Assembly: GCA_035571835.1 (NCBI GenBank)
Contig: DATNBU010000027.1
Span: 124,001-188,000 of the forward strand
Direction: 5' to 3'
Length of the DNA stretch: 64,000 nt
From: Candidatus Limnocylindrales bacterium
Lineage (GTDB): Bacteria > Desulfobacterota > Binatia > UBA1149 > CAITLU01
Shown: piece by piece, positions 60,926 to 64,000 of the stretch
Numbering within the stretch: the first letter of the stretch is position 1
Layout: every line of letters begins with the position of its first letter
Program-made: the position numbers and the translations under genes
Notes under the pieces: model-generated
Databases searched by the model: none
What the model saw: the letters and a program-made list of their open reading frames with translations, nothing else
Told to the model about the DNA's origin: nothing

Positions 60926-62875
60926 TCAGCCAGCACACGTCAGGTCGACGGCCAGACCAACCGCATTGCGAAGCACGGCCAGAGCATCCGTCGCCGTGAT
61001 GCTGCCGTCCGAGTTCACGTCGCAGACGCGCTCGTCGCAGCTCGCACCGCCGACCGATGCCTTGAGGGTGAAAAGAGCGTCGGACACCGTCGCACCGGCT
61101 ACGAGCGGAGTCAGCGGCTCACCGCACGGGACCCGGCGGCAATCGTCCAGACAATACTGGCCGGCCTGGAAGCCGGTACTGCCGTCGTCGCACTGCTCGC
61201 CGCCGTCGATGACATGGTTTCCACAAAGCGGAGCGTCACACGCGGGAAATGCATACGCTTCGTATCCCCAGCACATGACCGAGCCGTCGTCGCGAACACC
61301 GCAGGTCACGGCGAAGTCGCTCGAGAGCTCCACGAATGAGCCGGACGGCGGACTGGCCTGTCCATAGTCGTCGGCGCCCCAGCACGAGACGCTGCCGTTC
61401 GGCCGGATGCCGCACGCATGGCCTCCGCCCGACGCGATCTGCAAAAACGATCCGGACGGAGGATCGGCCTGGCCGTAGTGATTGTTACCCCAGCAGTCCA
61501 CGCTGCCGTTGTCGCGGATGCCGCACGTAAAACCGTTGCCAGCCGCGAGCTGTACGAAATTGCCCGGAGGCGCAGTCGCCTCGCCGCTGTTGTTGCTGCC
61601 CCAGCATTCGGCGCTGCCGTCCACGCGGATCGCGCAGTCGTGAGTCTCTCCCGTCGACAGGTGCTCGAACTTTCCCGCGGTCGGCACCGGTTTGCCGTCG
61701 GGAAGCTGTCCCCAGCATTCGATGCTTTTGTCCTCGCGGATGCCGCACGAATGGTCGCCGTTGGCCGACACCTCGCGAAACGCTGAGCCCGGCGGGCTTG
61801 CCTGGCCGTAGTCGTCGGATCCCCAACAGATCGCATCGGTGCCGGACAATCCGCAGACGTGGAAGGAACCCGATGAGATCCGGTCGAACATCGCAGCAGG
61901 AATCGCCAGTCCGTACGGAGTCGGTCCCCAGCAATCGACAAGGCCGTTCTCCCGCCGCACACACCAGCGCACTGCGCCGACGGTCACCTCGCGCGCAACT
62001 CCGGTCGGCAGCGCCGCGCCGCCTTGACGGTTCGTGCCCCAGCAGGAGACCAACCCGCTCTCCAGAAGGCCGCAGCTGTAGGCAAAACCGCCGGAGGCGC
62101 CGATGAAACCATCACGCGTCGGCGGCGTTGCCTGTCCCCAGTCCGAATTGCCCCAGCAGATGACGTGACCATCGCTGCGCACGCCACACGCATGCCCCCA
62201 ACCTGTCGTGACCTGCGTAAATGGTCCGTCGGGAGGAGACGTCGAACCATAGTTGTCGTAGCCCCAGCATTCGATTTCGCCATCCTCGCGCAGCCCGCAC
62301 GAAAGGCCCCAGCTCACGGAGATCTCAACGAATTTGCCCGGAGGCGCGTCGAGGTCACCCGCGAATCCATCACCCCAGCATTGTACGGTGCCGTCCTGTC
62401 GAAGCGCGCACGCGTGGCGATCGCCGGAGTCGACCTTCGTGAACGTTCCCGTCGGCTCGTCCTGCAGTCCGTATGCGTTCGCCCCCCAGCACCGCAGCGT
62501 TCCGTCTGTACGAACACCGCAGCTGAAGTCGGTGCCGGCAGAAAGCTGGATGAACCTGCCGCTCGGCGCCGCGGCCTGGCCTGCGAGATTGCTTCCCCAG
62601 CACGACACGCTGCCATCGGCCGCGATGGCGCACGTATGGTCCTGGCCGGCGCTGAGGTCGACAAACGGCCCGGATGGCGGTTCGGACTGCCCGAAAGCAT
62701 TGTTTCCCCAGCAGACGGCGTCACCTGCCGCGGTGAGACCGCAGGTGTGACCACCGCCGACCGAGATTTTCTCGAATGCACACGAAATCGCTCCGGCATC
62801 GGACGCGGCTCCGCACAAGATGGCGAAGAGCACGAAGGCGGACCAACACTGACGGCGCGCGCTGGGGAGGAACAT
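60926..62875 (-). CDS. Secreted RCC1-repeat beta-propeller protein with dockerin-like C-terminus
   Basis: 649 residues from the ATG at 62875, which puts the signal peptide (CWSAFVLFAILCGAASDAGA) at the N-terminus. About 12 RCC1/ATS1-type repeats (HTCGLTAAGDAVCWGNNAFGQ, FSCGVRTDGTLRCWGANAYGL) form one or two propellers of the DUF346/RCC1-like secreted type; each repeat has two Cys that may form disulfides. The C-terminus has CGNHVIDGGEQCDDGS and a dockerin-like duplicated EF-hand (CDVNSDGSITATDALAVLR). Extracellular and probably surface-bound; the function is unknown. It is convergent with the FG-GAP gene (46 bp between stops). Confidence 0.85.
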   Translation of the reverse strand: MFLPSARRQCWSAFVLFAILCGAASDAGAISCAFEKISVGGGHTCGLTAAGDAVCWGNNAFGQSEPPSGPFVDLSAGQDHTCAIAADGSVSCWGSNLAGQAAAPSGRFIQLSAGTDFSCGVRTDGTLRCWGANAYGLQDEPTGTFTKVDSGDRHACALRQDGTVQCWGDGFAGDLDAPPGKFVEISVSWGLSCGLREDGEIECWGYDNYGSTSPPDGPFTQVTTGWGHACGVRSDGHVICWGNSDWGQATPPTRDGFIGASGGFAYSCGLLESGLVSCWGTNRQGGAALPTGVAREVTVGAVRWCVRRENGLVDCWGPTPYGLAIPAAMFDRISSGSFHVCGLSGTDAICWGSDDYGQASPPGSAFREVSANGDHSCGIREDKSIECWGQLPDGKPVPTAGKFEHLSTGETHDCAIRVDGSAECWGSNNSGEATAPPGNFVQLAAGNGFTCGIRDNGSVDCWGNNHYGQADPPSGSFLQIASGGGHACGIRPNGSVSCWGADDYGQASPPSGSFVELSSDFAVTCGVRDDGSVMCWGYEAYAFPACDAPLCGNHVIDGGEQCDDGSTGFQAGQYCLDDCRRVPCGEPLTPLVAGATVSDALFTLKASVGGASCDERVCDVNSDGSITATDALAVLRNAVGLAVDLTCAG

Positions 62876-63087
62876 CGCTCTGGCGCGCCTCGTGTCACGC
62901 CGTAGCTGTTCTCGCAAGCTCCGTCAGATCGGGTGCGTGTGCGCCCAGGCCGTTTCCATCAGGAACAGCTCGCGGGTGCCGGAGGCGACGGCAGAATGCC
63001 GTTTTCTGTCATGCCCAGGAGAAGCTGGCTGTGCTATCGTGCGAGATAGCTCACCAATACGCGTCATTCCCGGGAAGGAAGGCATTC

Positions 63088-63882
63088 ATGGATAGCCATA
63101 CACACGTGCTGCTCGCGTCGCGCCTGCTCGAGATTTGCGGCGCCCGCAAGTCGCTATGCATCGTAAGTCTCTTCCCGCAAATCGACCGGTCACCGCCGAC
63201 GCTGCATCGCATGTATGCGCATACGGTGTTCAAGACGAGGGAGTTGACGGAAATCGGTCTGCTCGTGTTGAGCGATCGTGGCACCGAGACTGCGTCGGCG
63301 CGCTTCAGCAACGCTTTTGCCGTCCGGCGCTTCGGCGAAGAAGGCGGGCGGATGCTCTCTTATCTCGCGCAGCAGTCGTGGGACGGCGCTTCCGCTCTGT
63401 CCGAGCTCGAGCGCGATGCGGCATTGATGGCGTACGTGTCGCACCTTTATCTCGATACCTACAACCAGCCGACCCAGCCTTTTTCGCCGGAATCCGTGTA
63501 TTGCTCCGGACAGTGGAAATTGTGGAAGGAGCTCGGCGACTTCCGGCTCGAGCTCTACACCACGCCGGCCATCGACGAGCTGCGCGAGGAACTCTTCCAC
63601 CAGGCCTTCTGGAAAGACGCGCCCCGAATTTTCCCCGCCATTCTGACGCAGGCAATGCTGATCAGGATGTGCGCCTTCAGCCTGGAGCAGATCCCTGCCG
63701 CGCTGGTGGTGTCCGGAATGAAGGCGCTGAAATTCGAACCCGGCATGCAAGGCGAAACGAAGGCGGCGTGCCAGTTCCTCGAGGAGTTCGAAAACAGCTT
63801 GTTCAATCTGCACATCAAACATCTGGGCGTGGGCGCCAGCGTGCATGTGGCTAGCCCGGCCTCGAACGTTTATGCCGCCTGA
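63088..63882 (+). CDS. Uncharacterised protein (zinc-PLC-like helical fold suspected)
   Basis: 264 residues; GGAAGG precedes the ATG at 63088. It opens MDSHTHVLLASRLLEICG and contains LMAYVSHLYLDTYNQPTQ in the middle, with His-rich spacing (HTH ... HRMYAH ... SHLYLD ... HQAF) that recalls the all-helical zinc-dependent phospholipase C/S1-P1 nuclease superfamily. The resemblance is by eye only. There is no signal peptide. The upstream frame (to 62776) is open but probably non-coding. It overlaps by 11 bp the partial ORF that follows. Confidence 0.6.
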   Translation: MDSHTHVLLASRLLEICGARKSLCIVSLFPQIDRSPPTLHRMYAHTVFKTRELTEIGLLVLSDRGTETASARFSNAFAVRRFGEEGGRMLSYLAQQSWDGASALSELERDAALMAYVSHLYLDTYNQPTQPFSPESVYCSGQWKLWKELGDFRLELYTTPAIDELREELFHQAFWKDAPRIFPAILTQAMLIRMCAFSLEQIPAALVVSGMKALKFEPGMQGETKAACQFLEEFENSLFNLHIKHLGVGASVHVASPASNVYAA

Positions 63883-64000
63883 CTTTCCTCACGAGGTCGC
63901 AGGCTACGCATGCCCGCTGATCAATCCGCCGGCGCAGCGGCACCTTTTTCGGAACAAGATCCACAATCTGCAGCTGGCGATCGGTCGCATGCAAGGCTTT
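63872..64000 (+). CDS. Partial ORF at right edge
   Basis: A frame opens at ATG 63872, overlapping the previous gene by 11 bp, and stays open to the edge (43 codons). It reads MPPDFPHEVAGYACPLINPP and then a basic helical stretch. Its 3' end is outside the window, and no family can be assigned. The overlap is typical of coupled genes, but there is no ribosome site. Confidence 0.35.
   Translation, partial: MPPDFPHEVAGYACPLINPPAQRHLFRNKIHNLQLAIGRMQGF

Overview
The window is about 65% GC and almost fully coding. It looks like a chromosomal segment from a Gram-negative bacterium: it has lipoprotein signals, an alpha-2-macroglobulin/PBP1C pair, an FtsH protease and many exported Cys-rich proteins with dockerin-like ends. 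Those exported families, together with DUF3047, a DUF222-HNH gene and diverse oxidative enzymes, recall uncultivated deltaproteobacterial lineages such as Binatota or Myxococcota. That placement is an inference from gene content. There is no rRNA, tRNA or CRISPR array.

Layout. Positions 1-8704 (minus) hold a tight four-gene run: PhoD-like phosphatase, alpha/beta lipase, a very large dihaem cytochrome c lipoprotein with an embedded membrane segment, and a GMC oxidoreductase that runs off the left edge. A secreted metzincin-type protease with a clear promoter is divergent from it. Positions 10.3-16.4 kb (plus) carry an MFS exporter, two uncharacterised proteins, a beta-helix surface protein and a Nudix hydrolase. 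Positions 16.4-25.9 kb are mostly minus: cytochrome P450, SDR, a PQQ-type sugar dehydrogenase with duplicated Cys-rich N-terminal modules, a DUF3047 protein, FtsH and an AraC regulator. A plus-strand J-domain-like coiled-coil gene interrupts this run and ends inside a REP-type palindrome. AraC is divergent from a fatty-acid-desaturase gene, with two direct repeats exactly 21 bp apart between them. Positions 27.1-29.2 kb look like a small mobile or selfish unit: a DUF222-HNH nuclease, a 53-residue ribbon-helix-helix protein, tandem repeats and an inverted 18-mer pair. Positions 29.5-38.5 kb are the alpha-2-macroglobulin-pbpC operon, in which pbpC carries an in-frame copy of the same REP-type palindrome.

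Positions 38.5-64 kb are mixed. They include a DUF11 adhesin-like protein, a ferritin-like diiron protein with a zinc-ribbon partner, a VOC protein, and a LigD-like protein whose ligase adenylation domain appears to be deleted. They also include two sensor kinases, an SDR lacking the catalytic Tyr, an enoyl-CoA hydratase, a GH19 lysozyme with a TTG start, a dienelactone hydrolase, a LysR / DoxX-pirin divergon and an MFS permease. Near the right end two convergent secreted beta-propeller genes share a Cys-rich plus dockerin-like C-terminus.

How they fit together. The lipase, GMC oxidoreductase, dihaem cytochrome, P450, SDRs and enoyl-CoA hydratase suggest oxidation of lipids, sterols or other hydrophobic substrates. 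The alpha-2-macroglobulin/PBP1C pair is a periplasmic defence and wall-repair module. The strongest oddities are the ligase-less LigD, the interrupted cytochrome, the REP palindrome inside pbpC and the HNH/RHH unit with its inverted 18-mers.
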